A stretch of DNA of 64,000 bases from Rhodobacter sp. (GCA_020637515.1 JACKKG010000001.1:3130501-3194500); one strand, 5' to 3'. Counted from the first letter of the stretch, positions 22,305 through 30,718 are shown. Notes: generated by a model from the sequence alone, not told the origin. Made by a program: numbers and translations.

Positions 22305-22333
22305 GAGATAGGCAGGCCGTCACGGGCTGTCAA
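22305..22333 (-). promoter_or_regulatory. groESL promoter (sigma-70 type)
   Basis: On the minus strand a consensus TTGACA (22333-22328) is followed 17 bp later by TATCTC (22310-22305). The CIRCE operator begins 8 bp after the -10. This is the usual arrangement for HrcA-controlled chaperonin operons. Confidence 0.85.
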
Positions 22334-22353
22334 CAGGGACTTCGGGGAAAATT

Positions 22354-22602
22354 TCACGCTGGGGCGCGCAGCGCCTCCCAGGCGCCGGGGCACAGGCGCT
22401 CGACCTCGGCGCGGGTCAGCGGCCGGCCCGCGGGATCGACCGCCCGGAACCCGCCCGGCCCCGCGATCAGAATCGCCACCGGCTCCTTTCGGCCCCACCC
22501 GGCGACAGCCGTGTCGCCAACATGGGCCACCAGCTCAACCCGCGACAAGGCCGCCAGCCGATACCCGCGCCGCGTCACGGGCCGGTCCATCACCACCCTC
22601 AT
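22354..22602 (-). CDS. Small conserved hypothetical protein, last gene of gerW operon
   Basis: An 82 aa protein with no domain that I recognise. It begins MRVVMDRPVTRRGYRLAALSRVELV and alternates short hydrophobic strands (VELVAHVGDTAVAGW, PVAILIAGPGGFRAV), suggesting a small beta-rich fold. The start overlaps the DUF2953 stop (ATGA), which supports real translation. Operon partners GerW and DUF2953 suggest a shared envelope-related role, by inference only. Confidence 0.6.
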   Translation of the reverse strand: MRVVMDRPVTRRGYRLAALSRVELVAHVGDTAVAGWGRKEPVAILIAGPGGFRAVDPAGRPLTRAEVERLCPGAWEALRAPA

Positions 22603-23120
22603 CGCAGCGCCCATCCCAGCCGGACCAGCGCCGGGACCAGCAGAACCGGGATCGCCCGCAGCACCAGGTCGCCCTGCCCTTCGAGCACCGCGCGCCCAAA
22701 GTCGGGTTCGGTCCGCAGCAAGGCCCCGCGCGGCATCGCCCAACGGGCGGCGACCAGGGGCGCCAGCCGGCCGAACATCTCGCCCGTGGCGGCCGGATCG
22801 CCCAGTCCAAAGCGCAAGGTCAGGTGACACCGCTCGATCCGGACGCGGTGCAGCAGGTCAACCCCGGCGCGCGGCAAGGCGGCCAGCACCCGCGACCGCG
22901 CGCGCCAGCTCGCCTTCGCGCCCGCCCCTGCGCCCGGCCTGGCCCCCTGGCGGTGGGGTCGCGCGGTATCGACCAGCGGCAACCGGGGCGGCAAGGCACA
23001 GACCCCCGCCCCAACCCGCAGCCGCGGCACGGGATCGCTGTCCAGCCGCAACCGAAGCCGCATCGGCAACAGCATCACGGCCGCCACCACCAGCCCCAGC
23101 GCCGCCAGAACCGCGCTCAC
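22599..23120 (-). CDS. DUF2953 domain protein
   Basis: A 173 aa protein with one N-terminal membrane helix (LAALGLVVAAVMLLPMRL) and then the DUF2953 region: RLRLRLDSDP strand, a basic low-complexity linker (about 50-75) and the C-terminal segment with CHLTLRFGLGDPAATGEMFGRL. DUF2953 proteins pair with GerW/YtfJ proteins in spore formers and also occur in Proteobacteria. The gene overlaps both neighbours by 4 bp. Function unknown. Confidence 0.78.
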   Translation of the reverse strand: MSAVLAALGLVVAAVMLLPMRLRLRLDSDPVPRLRVGAGVCALPPRLPLVDTARPHRQGARPGAGAGAKASWRARSRVLAALPRAGVDLLHRVRIERCHLTLRFGLGDPAATGEMFGRLAPLVAARWAMPRGALLRTEPDFGRAVLEGQGDLVLRAIPVLLVPALVRLGWALR

Positions 23121-23479
23121 GCCTCCTCGCCCGCGCCCTTGCCCTGCCGCGCCTTGAGGACCTTGGCCACCGTGCCCCCCACGGCCTCGGCCAGGGTTGC
23201 CACCTCGCCCCGGACGGTCTCGACCCGCGCGCCGCTGTCGTCGATGATGATCGCCCCGACCGGCCGGATGCCCCCCCCGGCCGCCGCGCCGGCGCCACCG
23301 CCGGGCTGGCCCGCGATCGAGCCGTTGCCACCGCCCGCGCCAAAGCCGAACCCGTAGCTGACGATCGGAATCACCGTGGCGCCATCGCGGTCGATCGGCT
23401 CGCCCAGCACGTTCTTGGCGTTCAGCAGCGCGTCCAGCTCGGCCACCGCCCCTTTCAGCAGTTTCACGACATCGTCCAT
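23117..23479 (-). CDS. GerW/YtfJ family protein
   Basis: A 120 aa protein of the spore protein YtfJ (GerW) family. Residues 1-20 form a helix (DDVVKLLKGAVAELDALL), followed by GEPIDRDGATVIPIVSYGFGFGAGGGNG, a glycine-rich segment, and GGGIRPVGAIIIDDSGARVETV. ATG 23479 has AGGAG correctly spaced; the longer frame was rejected. In Bacillus the family is needed for germination-related lytic activity; in a non-sporulating alphaproteobacterium the role is unknown. First of a three-gene overlapping operon. Confidence 0.85.
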   Translation of the reverse strand: MDDVVKLLKGAVAELDALLNAKNVLGEPIDRDGATVIPIVSYGFGFGAGGGNGSIAGQPGGGAGAAAGGGIRPVGAIIIDDSGARVETVRGEVATLAEAVGGTVAKVLKARQGKGAGEEA

Positions 23480-23574
23480 GGGGATCTCCTGAGGTTGCGC
23501 CCCATCATGGCGCAAAGCGGCCGGATGCGCCATGTCCCTTGCGGCAAACCGCGCGGCGGCCTAACCGTGGTTGC

Positions 23575-24081
23575 ATGGAATTCCCCCTCGCCACCCTGCC
23601 CCTGGGCGCCGGAACGCTGGCGCTCTGCCCCCTGCCCGCCGACGCCCCGGCGCGCACCCGGCTGCGCCGATTCGCCCCTTCGCTGGTGATCTCGCTGACC
23701 GAAACCGACGAGATGCGCAGCCTCGGCGCGGCCGATCTTCCCGCCTGGCTGGCGGACCACGGGATCGGCTGGACCCATTTCCCGGTGCCGGATTACCAGA
23801 CCCCGCCCGACGACGCCGACTGGCCGGCGCTCAGCACCCGGGCGCGCGCGATCCTTTGGTCAGGGGGCGCGGTCGCGGTGCACTGCCGGGGCGGGTGCGG
23901 GCGCTCGGGCATGATCGCGCTGCGGCTCATGGTGGACAGCGGCGAGGCCCCGGAACCCGCCCTCGCGCGCCTGCGCCAGGCCCGACCCTGCGCGATCGAA
24001 ACCCCGGCCCAGGCCGCCTGGGCCAGCGCGCCCATCTTCTTGTCCGAAATACGCACGGGGGGTTCTCAGGGGGGATCGTGA
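23575..24081 (+). CDS. Dual-specificity/tyrosine phosphatase-like protein
   Basis: A 168 aa cytosolic protein with the cysteine phosphatase P-loop CxxxxxR in VHCRGGCGRSGMIALRLM (about residues 102-119). An upstream aspartate in HFPVPDYQTPPDD could be the general acid. This matches small dual-specificity or cyclin-dependent-kinase-inhibitor-like phosphatases. The C-terminal residues FLSEIRTGGSQGGS are encoded by repeat element D, so the original protein probably ended sooner. The natural substrate is not evident. Confidence 0.82.
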   Translation: MEFPLATLPLGAGTLALCPLPADAPARTRLRRFAPSLVISLTETDEMRSLGAADLPAWLADHGIGWTHFPVPDYQTPPDDADWPALSTRARAILWSGGAVAVHCRGGCGRSGMIALRLMVDSGEAPEPALARLRQARPCAIETPAQAAWASAPIFLSEIRTGGSQGGS

Positions 24082-24118
24082 TCCCCCCTGAGCGGGGGGT
24101 GCGGGGGGCCCCCCCGCC
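24033..24118 (-). repeat. Dispersed G/C-hairpin intergenic element, copy D
   Basis: On the minus strand: a GGGGGGG/CCCCCC hairpin (about 24094-24113), ACCCCCC, a CTCAGGGGGGATC/GATCCCCCCTGAG hairpin (24067-24093), then the box CGTGCGTATTTCGGACAAGA (24036-24056). It overlaps the last 16 codons of the phosphatase gene and ends just before the convergent TRAP permease gene. Confidence 0.78.
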
Positions 24119-24122
24119 CCCC

Positions 24123-26288
24123 TCAATCCATCCCCTTCACCACGGACCGCGCCGAGATCAGGCCGCGCTGGATGGCGATCACGAACAGCGCGATCGCCAA
24201 ACCGCCCAGATCGCTCATCCAGCCGCCCTTGATCATGCCCAGCGCGCCGATCAGCGTCAGCACGCGCAGCACCGGGCCCATCCGCCCGAACAGCCAGCCC
24301 TGCACCGCCGAGGCCATCAGGAACACCCCGAACAGGGCCGTGACCAGAACGTGCAGGATGCTCAACCAGTCGCCCTGCATCAGCATCTCCTTCGAATAGA
24401 AGAACATGAAGGGCACGACAAAGGCCGCCAGGCCGAACTTGAAGCTCTCGACCGAGGTGCGCATCGGGTCGGACTGCGCGATCGCCGCGCCGGCATAGGC
24501 GGCCAGCGCCACAGGCGGCGTGATGGCCGAGATCACGGCATAGTAGAAGATGAAGAAATGCGCGGTCAGCGGATCGATCCCCATGCGGATCAGGCCCGGC
24601 GCGATGACCGCCGCCGCCACCGCATAGGCCGCCGTGGTCGGCATCCCCATGCCCAGGATGATCGCCACCAGCATGGCAAAGGCCATGCCGACCAGCTGGC
24701 TTTGCCCGGCCAGGGTCAGCAACAGCGACGAGAACCGCGTGCCCACCCCGGTCAGCGCGATGACGCCGACGATCACCCCGGCCGCGGCGCAGACCGCGAC
24801 CATCTGGAACGCCATGCGGGCGGCGATCTCCAGCGCCCACAGGATCGAGCGCAGGCCCATCTTGTTGGGCGTGAGCCAGCTCACCGCCGCCGAGGCCGCC
24901 ATTGCCAGCGTGCCCGCCCGGATCACCGAATAGCCAAGGAACAGCGCGCCGATCAGGATCACGATGGGGATGAACAGGAACACCCGGCGCAGCATCAGCC
25001 GGAACGAGGGCAGGTCCTCGCGCGGCAGGCCCTTCATGCCGTTCTTCAGCGCCTCCTTGTCCACCATGAAATAGACCGAGACGAAATACAGCACCGCCGG
25101 GATGATCGCCGCGATGGCGATGTCGCGATAGGGAATGGCGGTGATCTCGGCCATGATGAAGGCACCCGCCCCCATGATCGGCGGCATGATCTGCCCCCCG
25201 GTCGAGGCCGCGGCCTCGACGCTGGCGGCGGTCTGCGGCCTGTAGCCCACCCGTTTCATCAACGGGATGGTCAGCGATCCCGTCGCCACCACGTTCCCCG
25301 CCGACGTGCCGTTGATCATCCCCATCAGTCCCGAGGCGAAGACCGCCACCTTGGCCGGCCCGCCCCGCGCGCTCCCGGCGGCGGCAAAGGCGAAGTTCAC
25401 GAAATACTCGCCCACCCGGCTGGCTTGCAGAAAGGCCGCAAAGGCGATGAACAGGATGATGTAGGTCGAGGAAATCGAGGTGGTCGGCCCCAGGATTCCG
25501 TTGTCGGTATAGAGAAACGCAAAGAACCGCGCCGGCGCATAGCCGTTGTGATGCAGCACCCCCGGCAGCCAGGGACCCAGAAAGCCATAGGCCACGAACA
25601 CCGCCACGATCAGCACCAGCGCCAGCCCGGCCAGCCGGCGCGTCAGTTCCAGGATCAGCACGATCCCCGCGATCGAGGCCCACATGTCGTTGGGATGCGG
25701 GAACACCTGGGCGCGCACGCGCAGGAAATCGGCGTGCAGGATGATGTAGCCGGCGACGATCACCGCCCCCAGCGACAAGAGCCCGTCGGCCAGCGAAAAC
25801 GTCCCGCGGTCGCGCGCCGGCGCGATCCAGGCCGCCGCCAGCGCCAGCGCCGTGCCCGCCATCAGCGGCCAGCCGAAGGTCGCGACATGCTTGCCCGCGT
25901 CGGCGCCCGTCTGGATCAGGTCGCCCGTCGCCCACATCGCCAGCAATTGCCCGCCCGCCAGCGCCAGCGCCGCGCCAGCCAGCGCGGTCAGGACGCGCTC
26001 GGCCAGGCTGAGCGGCTGCTTGCGCCCCTCGGGCAGGCCACGCGCGGCGAACAACATGAAGCCCAGCGCCAGACCGCCGCCGACATGGAGAAGCCGGTAG
26101 ACCCAGGTTTCCAGCGGATAGACGTTCATGACGAAGATATGAAAGCCGGTGTAGAGCACGCAAAGCGCCGCCATCGCATGGCCCAGCGACCCGCTGAACA
26201 CCCGCTGGTTCGAGGCGATCACCTCGTCGTCCACGCCCTCGGCGATGCTGGTGGCGCCGCCGGTCGTTGCCGGATTGTCTGCCATCAT
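24123..26288 (-). CDS. TRAP transporter fused permease subunit (4TM/12TM, TAXI type)
   Basis: A 721 aa inner-membrane protein with about 16-18 hydrophobic helices. The first 200 residues correspond to the small DctQ-like subunit and the rest to the DctM-like large subunit, fused as in TRAP-TAXI systems. Key segments are NGTSAGNVVATGSLTIPLMKR, EAAASTGGQIMPPIMGAGAFIMAE and LGMGMPTTAAYAVAAAVIAPGL. ATG 26288 is preceded by GGAGGAGAGG. It works with the periplasmic receptor encoded upstream to import a carboxylate-type solute using an ion gradient. The operon neighbours a DctB/DctD-like pair. Confidence 0.93.
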   Translation of the reverse strand: MMADNPATTGGATSIAEGVDDEVIASNQRVFSGSLGHAMAALCVLYTGFHIFVMNVYPLETWVYRLLHVGGGLALGFMLFAARGLPEGRKQPLSLAERVLTALAGAALALAGGQLLAMWATGDLIQTGADAGKHVATFGWPLMAGTALALAAAWIAPARDRGTFSLADGLLSLGAVIVAGYIILHADFLRVRAQVFPHPNDMWASIAGIVLILELTRRLAGLALVLIVAVFVAYGFLGPWLPGVLHHNGYAPARFFAFLYTDNGILGPTTSISSTYIILFIAFAAFLQASRVGEYFVNFAFAAAGSARGGPAKVAVFASGLMGMINGTSAGNVVATGSLTIPLMKRVGYRPQTAASVEAAASTGGQIMPPIMGAGAFIMAEITAIPYRDIAIAAIIPAVLYFVSVYFMVDKEALKNGMKGLPREDLPSFRLMLRRVFLFIPIVILIGALFLGYSVIRAGTLAMAASAAVSWLTPNKMGLRSILWALEIAARMAFQMVAVCAAAGVIVGVIALTGVGTRFSSLLLTLAGQSQLVGMAFAMLVAIILGMGMPTTAAYAVAAAVIAPGLIRMGIDPLTAHFFIFYYAVISAITPPVALAAYAGAAIAQSDPMRTSVESFKFGLAAFVVPFMFFYSKEMLMQGDWLSILHVLVTALFGVFLMASAVQGWLFGRMGPVLRVLTLIGALGMIKGGWMSDLGGLAIALFVIAIQRGLISARSVVKGMD

Positions 26289-26305
26289 GGCCTCTCCTCC
26301 CTGTG

Positions 26306-26334
26306 AAAAAGGCCGGGGTTCATAGCCCCCGGCC
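26306..26334 (-). terminator. Terminator-like hairpin between TAXI receptor and TRAP permease genes
   Basis: On the minus strand GGCCGGGG (26334-26327) pairs with CCCCGGCC (26318-26311) around an 8 nt loop, followed by TTTTT (26310-26306). It sits inside the operon, after the receptor stop at 26355 and before the permease start at 26288. A partial terminator here would give more receptor than permease. Confidence 0.75.
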
Positions 26335-26354
26335 TGCAAGGTCTGCGCGGGCGA

Positions 26355-27329
26355 TCAGCCGCGCAGGTTCTCAGGGATGGTGATGCCGTGCTCTTCATAG
26401 TAGCGCACGGCGCCCGGGTGGAACGGCAGGAAGGTGTCGTTCAGCACGTTGTCCATGGTGGTTTCCGACGCCGCGCGGTGGATTTCCATCATGCGGTCGT
26501 GGTTTTCCATGACCAGGCGCGTGATCTCATAGGCCAGGCTGTCCGGCATCGAGGCGTTGGCGATGGCAAAGTTCCACATCGCGACCGACTGCTGGTCATA
26601 GTCAACGCCCGCATAGGTGCCGGCCGGGATGGTCAGGGGCGACACCTCGGGGTGCGCGGCCAGGATGGTTTGCAGCTCGTCCGGGGTGAAGCCGAACATG
26701 CGCACATCGGCCTCGGCCGCCAGTTGCGAGAAGGCCGAGATCGGCACCCCGGCGGCAAAGGCGAAGGCGTCGATCAGCCCGTCCTTCAACTGGCTGGCGG
26801 CATCGGCGGCGCCGGCATTCGACACGGTCGCATCCACGCCCAGCGTTTCCAGGAAGCGCGGCCAGTAGGTGCCGGGCGTGCCGCCCGCGGGGCCCACCGA
26901 AACCCGGTGCCCGGCCAGTTCGCTGACCGAGGTGATGCCCGACGACGCCAGGGTGATGACCTGGAAGGGCGTCTGATACATCGGGAACAGCGCACGGATG
27001 TCGCGGTGCTCCAGCCCCGGCGCCAGTTCGCTGTGGCCGGTCCAGGCCTCATACGCCGGGCCCATGGTCACCAGTCCGATGTCATGGTCGCCCAGTTGCA
27101 CCAGGGTCACGTTCTGCACCGGACCGCCGGTCACCTCGCCCGAGGCGTTGATGCCCAGTTCCTCGCCGATGAAACTGGCCAGGCCGTTGCCATAGACGAA
27201 ATAGGTGCCGCCCTGGCTGGCGGTGCCGACGGTGAGGGAATCGGGCCAGCCCGAACGGTCCTGCGCGGCGGCGGGCATGGCGACGAGAAGCGCGGCCGTA
27301 GCCAGCGCAGAGGCGGAAAAGAGACGCAT
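26355..27329 (-). CDS. TAXI family TRAP transporter solute-binding protein
   Basis: A 324 aa exported receptor. The signal peptide (MRLFSASALATAALLVAMPAAAQ) is followed by the TAXI signature LTVGTASQGGTYFVYGNGLA at about residues 34-53, GPVQNVTLVQLGDHDIGLVTMGPAYEAW, and HRVSVGPAGGTPGTYWPRFLETLG. Family members bind acidic amino acids or dicarboxylates such as glutamate or 2-oxoglutarate; the ligand here cannot be read off. Expression is probably set by the adjacent two-component system. Confidence 0.93.
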   Translation of the reverse strand: MRLFSASALATAALLVAMPAAAQDRSGWPDSLTVGTASQGGTYFVYGNGLASFIGEELGINASGEVTGGPVQNVTLVQLGDHDIGLVTMGPAYEAWTGHSELAPGLEHRDIRALFPMYQTPFQVITLASSGITSVSELAGHRVSVGPAGGTPGTYWPRFLETLGVDATVSNAGAADAASQLKDGLIDAFAFAAGVPISAFSQLAAEADVRMFGFTPDELQTILAAHPEVSPLTIPAGTYAGVDYDQQSVAMWNFAIANASMPDSLAYEITRLVMENHDRMMEIHRAASETTMDNVLNDTFLPFHPGAVRYYEEHGITIPENLRG

Positions 27330-27480
27330 GAGGTCCTCCCTTGGACGTGTTTGCGTGACAATTGGCAGCCCCGGCCGCTTCCTCTCGGCGCGGGTCGCGA
27401 GGGCATCACGCACCGCGACGCCCCGGGGATCAACCGGCGCGCGCGTCACGCCCGGGAAAAAGCGGCTGCCCCCTGCGGCG

Positions 27481-27502
27481 GATGGGTGAAAATCCACCCA
27501 TC
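27481..27502. repeat. Perfect inverted repeat between dctD-like and TAXI receptor genes
   Basis: GATGGGTG (27481-27488) and CACCCATC (27495-27502) are perfect arms around AAAATC; a further GTGGGTGG at 27513-27520 could pair alternatively with 27494-27501. It may be an operator, or a degenerate hairpin of the dispersed element, whose loops also contain GTGGAAAAC-like sequence. It lies in the 210 bp upstream of the receptor gene, where no clear sigma-54 -24/-12 promoter was seen. Confidence 0.5.
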
Positions 27503-27539
27503 GGTGCGGCGCGTGGGTGGAATTCCCCCCGTTCGCGCC

Positions 27540-28886
27540 CTAGCCGTCGGTGTAGCGGGCCTTGTCGATGCCCAGTTTCTGCATCTTTTCATAGAGCGTC
27601 TTGCGCGACAGGCCGAGGGATTCGTAGACCGGCTTCAGCACCCCGCCATGCGCCAGCAGGGCGCGTTGGATCTCGGCGCGCTCGAATTCGGCGACGCGGT
27701 CAGCCAGCCGGCCCGAGGGCGGCTCGGCCACCGGGGGCGCGGCGGCGTCGGCCAGGTCCAGACCCAGGGCAACCCTCTCGGCGGCGTTGCGCAATTCGCG
27801 CACATTGCCGGGCCAATCGCGGGTGACCAGCGCCTCGACCAGCGCCGGCGGGGGGGTCACGGGGTCGATGCGGTGGCGGCCCGCGGCCTCGGCAAGAAGA
27901 CGCGCGAACAGCAGCGGGATATCCTCGCGACGGGCGGCGAGCGGCGGCACGCCCAGATGCACCACGGCCAGGCGGTAGAACAGGTCGGCGCGAAAACGGC
28001 CGGCCTCGACCTCGGGTTCGAGCGCGGCGCGCGAGGTGGCGATGACGCGGATATCCACGGGGCGCGCCTCGTTCGCGCCCAGGGGCGTGACGGTGCGTTC
28101 CTGGATCACGCGCAGCAACTTTCCCTGCATCGCCATCGGCATCGACCCGATGTCGTCCAGCAGCACCGTGCCACCGCGGGCGTGCTCGAACCGGCCATAG
28201 CGCGCCCGCATCGCGCCCGCAAAGGCGCCCTGCTCGTGGCCGAACAATTCGCTTTCGATCTGCTGCTCGGGCAGCGCGGCACAGTCGATGGCGATAAAGG
28301 GCTTGGCGGCGCGCGCCGACAGGTCGTGCAGGGCGCGCGCGACGACCTCCTTGCCGGTGCCGGTGTCGCCGGTAATCAGCACGTCGGTTTCCGCCGGGCC
28401 GATGGTGCGCAAGCGGCGGCGCAGGTCGATCATCGCGGTCGAGCGCCCGACCAGGCGCTGTTCGAGATCGTCGGCCTGCCCGGCGGCGGCGCGCAACACG
28501 CGGTTTTCCAGCACCAGCCGCCGGTAATCGAGCGCACGCGCGCAGGTTTCGGCCAACTGACTGGCGGAAAAGGGTTTCTCGATGAAATCATGCGCCCCTT
28601 CGCGCATCGCCCGAACCGCAAGCTGCACATCGCCATGGCCGGTAATCAGGATCACCGGCACCGCGGGGTCCAGCGCGTGGATCTGCGTCATCAGGCTGAG
28701 CCCGTCGAGTCGCGGCATCCGGATGTCGGTCACGACGATGCCGGGAAAGCCGAAGCCGGTCAGCGCAGGCACGTCCTCGGGTTGGTCGGTGTCGGTCACG
28801 TCGAAGCCCGCCAGATCCAGCGCCTGCGCGGTCGAGGCGCGCAGATCGGCGTCGTCATCGACCAGAAGAATGCGTCCGCGCGTCAT
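27540..28886 (-). CDS. DctD-like NtrC-family response regulator, atypical
   Basis: A 448 aa three-domain regulator. The receiver (1-115) has the acidic DDD pocket, phosphoacceptor Asp in VVTDIRMP and Lys in FIEKPF. The AAA+ domain (about 140-370) has Walker A GDTGTGKE. The C-terminal Fis-type HTH is GVLKPVYESLGLSRKTLYEKMQKLGI. Two hallmark positions deviate from sigma-54 activators: the GAFTGA loop reads GAFAGA, and Walker B reads LLDDIG rather than LDEIG. It overlaps the kinase gene by ATGA. It probably controls the adjacent TRAP-TAXI transporter. Whether it still works with sigma-54 is uncertain. Confidence 0.88.
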   Translation of the reverse strand: MTRGRILLVDDDADLRASTAQALDLAGFDVTDTDQPEDVPALTGFGFPGIVVTDIRMPRLDGLSLMTQIHALDPAVPVILITGHGDVQLAVRAMREGAHDFIEKPFSASQLAETCARALDYRRLVLENRVLRAAAGQADDLEQRLVGRSTAMIDLRRRLRTIGPAETDVLITGDTGTGKEVVARALHDLSARAAKPFIAIDCAALPEQQIESELFGHEQGAFAGAMRARYGRFEHARGGTVLLDDIGSMPMAMQGKLLRVIQERTVTPLGANEARPVDIRVIATSRAALEPEVEAGRFRADLFYRLAVVHLGVPPLAARREDIPLLFARLLAEAAGRHRIDPVTPPPALVEALVTRDWPGNVRELRNAAERVALGLDLADAAAPPVAEPPSGRLADRVAEFERAEIQRALLAHGGVLKPVYESLGLSRKTLYEKMQKLGIDKARYTDG

Positions 28887-30718
28887 GGGTCCCCGTGTCC
28901 TGCCGCGTTGCCGGCCAACGGAAGCGTCAGCGTGAACACCGCGCCGCCCCCGGGCGCGTTGGCAACCGCCAGCGTGCCGCCAAAGTCGTGCACGATGTTG
29001 TAGGAAATCGACAGCCCCAGGCCCAGCCCCTTGCCGACGCCCTTGGTGGAAAAGAACGGATCGAAGATCCGGGTCAGCAGTTGCGCGGGGATGCCCGGGC
29101 CGGTGTCGGCGATGGTCAGCACCGCCGTGGCCCCCTCGGCGCGCGCGGTCAGGGCGATGGCGCGGGTTTCGCATCCCTCCATCGCGTCGATGGCGTTGGA
29201 CAGGATGTTGACCAGCACCTGTTGCAGCCGCACCGGCCCGGCCCGCACCGTGAGCGGTGGCAGGTCCACGCGCAACGTCACGGATTGCGCCCTGAGCCGC
29301 CATCCCAGCAGTTCCCTGGCGGCGGCGACGGGTTCGGACAACGGCACGTCCGAAAGCTGCGCGTTGGGCTTGCGCGCAAAGTTGCGCAGATGCCGCGACA
29401 GGTCCCCCATGCGCCCGATCAGGCCCAGAATGCGGTCGATGTTGCGCCGGGCCTCGTCGATGCGGCCCCGCTCGATCAGGGTCACCGCGTTTTCGGCATA
29501 GTTGCGCGCGGCCCCCAGGGGCTGGTTGAATTCGTGGCTCAAGGCCGCCGACATCTGCCCCAGCGCGGCCAGCTTGCCGGCTTGCACCAGATCGGCCTGG
29601 GTGGCGCGCAGGCGGCCCTCGGCGGCGGTGCGTTCGGTGACCTCGGCCGCCAGGCGGCGGTTGACGGCCGCCAGTTCGGCGGTGCGTTCCTGGACCCGGC
29701 GTTCCAACTGGGCGCGGGCCTCGGCCTGAAGCGCCAGCCGTTCGGCCAGGCGGGCGCGCCGCTGCCAGACGATCACCGCCACCAGGATCGCCAGACCGGC
29801 CAGCAAGGCGCCGACCGCCAGCCGCGTCAGCGCCTGCTGGCGCGCTCCGGCGGTGTCGATCAGCACCTGCACCGTCCAGTCGGCATCGGGCATCCGTTCG
29901 GACAGCACCCGGTATTCGGCGTCCGACGCCCCGCCAAAGCGCCAGGTCAAGCCGCCGTCCGCCCCGGTCGCGGCACGGATCGGCAGTTCGCGCAGCGTGG
30001 TCTCGGCGTAGCGGCGGGTGCGGCGGGTGCGTTCGAGGCGCCCTTCGGTCAGTGGCAGCGTCGCGCCGAAGGTCCAGTCGGGATGCGTGGACATGAACAC
30101 GATCCCCTCGGGGTCGGTGACGATCACCTCGTAGTCCGAGCCCCGCCAACTGGCCTCGATCGCGTCGAGATCGATCTTGATCGCCAGCACGCCGACCGGC
30201 CCCGCAGGGCCGTCGATCGGCGCGCCGAAATAGTAGCCCCGCACGCGCGAGGTGGTGCCGAGCGCGTAGAACCGCCCCTCGCCCCGGGTCAGGGCGTCGA
30301 TGAAATAGGGTCGAAAGGCGAAATTGCCGCCGATGAAGCTGCGCGGCTGGTCAAAATTCGATGCCGCCACCGTGGTCCCGTCCAGCCCCATCGCATAGAT
30401 GTCGCTGGCGTCGAGCAACCGGGCGGTGGCGCGCAGATAGACATTCGCGGCCTCGATCGCGGCCGGGTCGCCGGCTGTGGCCAGAACCGCGCGGATCGTG
30501 GCCTGTCGCGCCAGCAGCCCCGCCAGCCGGTCATAGCGCCGCAACTGCCCGTTCAGCGCCGCGACCGCCAGGCTGAGCGTGCTTTCCCCCCGCAAGGTCA
30601 GATCGGCCAGCGCCGCGCGGTGCAGCCGCTGATAGCCCAGACTGCCCAGCCCCAGCGCCAGCAGAAGCGCCAGAAGCAGCAGCACACTCGGCCAGAGGCG
30701 GGATGCGGGACGGGTCAT
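28883..30718 (-). CDS. DctB-like sensor histidine kinase
   Basis: A 611 aa membrane sensor. TM1 (about 11-28) and TM2 (about 298-320) flank a periplasmic double-PAS-like domain of the DctB type with RPYFIDALTRGEGRFYALGTTSRVRGYYF. A coiled segment follows (ARAQLERRVQERTAELAAVNRRL), then the H-box ALSHEFNQPLGAARNYAENA near residue 388, and HATPase motifs NILSNAIDAM, DTGPGIP and GVGKGLGLGLSIS. DctB senses C4-dicarboxylates in rhizobia; the ligand here is probably the TRAP-TAXI substrate. Upstream gene of the pair. Confidence 0.92.
   Translation of the reverse strand: MTRPASRLWPSVLLLLALLLALGLGSLGYQRLHRAALADLTLRGESTLSLAVAALNGQLRRYDRLAGLLARQATIRAVLATAGDPAAIEAANVYLRATARLLDASDIYAMGLDGTTVAASNFDQPRSFIGGNFAFRPYFIDALTRGEGRFYALGTTSRVRGYYFGAPIDGPAGPVGVLAIKIDLDAIEASWRGSDYEVIVTDPEGIVFMSTHPDWTFGATLPLTEGRLERTRRTRRYAETTLRELPIRAATGADGGLTWRFGGASDAEYRVLSERMPDADWTVQVLIDTAGARQQALTRLAVGALLAGLAILVAVIVWQRRARLAERLALQAEARAQLERRVQERTAELAAVNRRLAAEVTERTAAEGRLRATQADLVQAGKLAALGQMSAALSHEFNQPLGAARNYAENAVTLIERGRIDEARRNIDRILGLIGRMGDLSRHLRNFARKPNAQLSDVPLSEPVAAARELLGWRLRAQSVTLRVDLPPLTVRAGPVRLQQVLVNILSNAIDAMEGCETRAIALTARAEGATAVLTIADTGPGIPAQLLTRIFDPFFSTKGVGKGLGLGLSISYNIVHDFGGTLAVANAPGGGAVFTLTLPLAGNAAGHGDP

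Noticed and set aside
27330..27539. Sigma-54 promoter upstream of the TAXI receptor gene
   Set aside because: No GG-N10-GC pair with TGGCAC/TTGC-like context was found on the minus strand.
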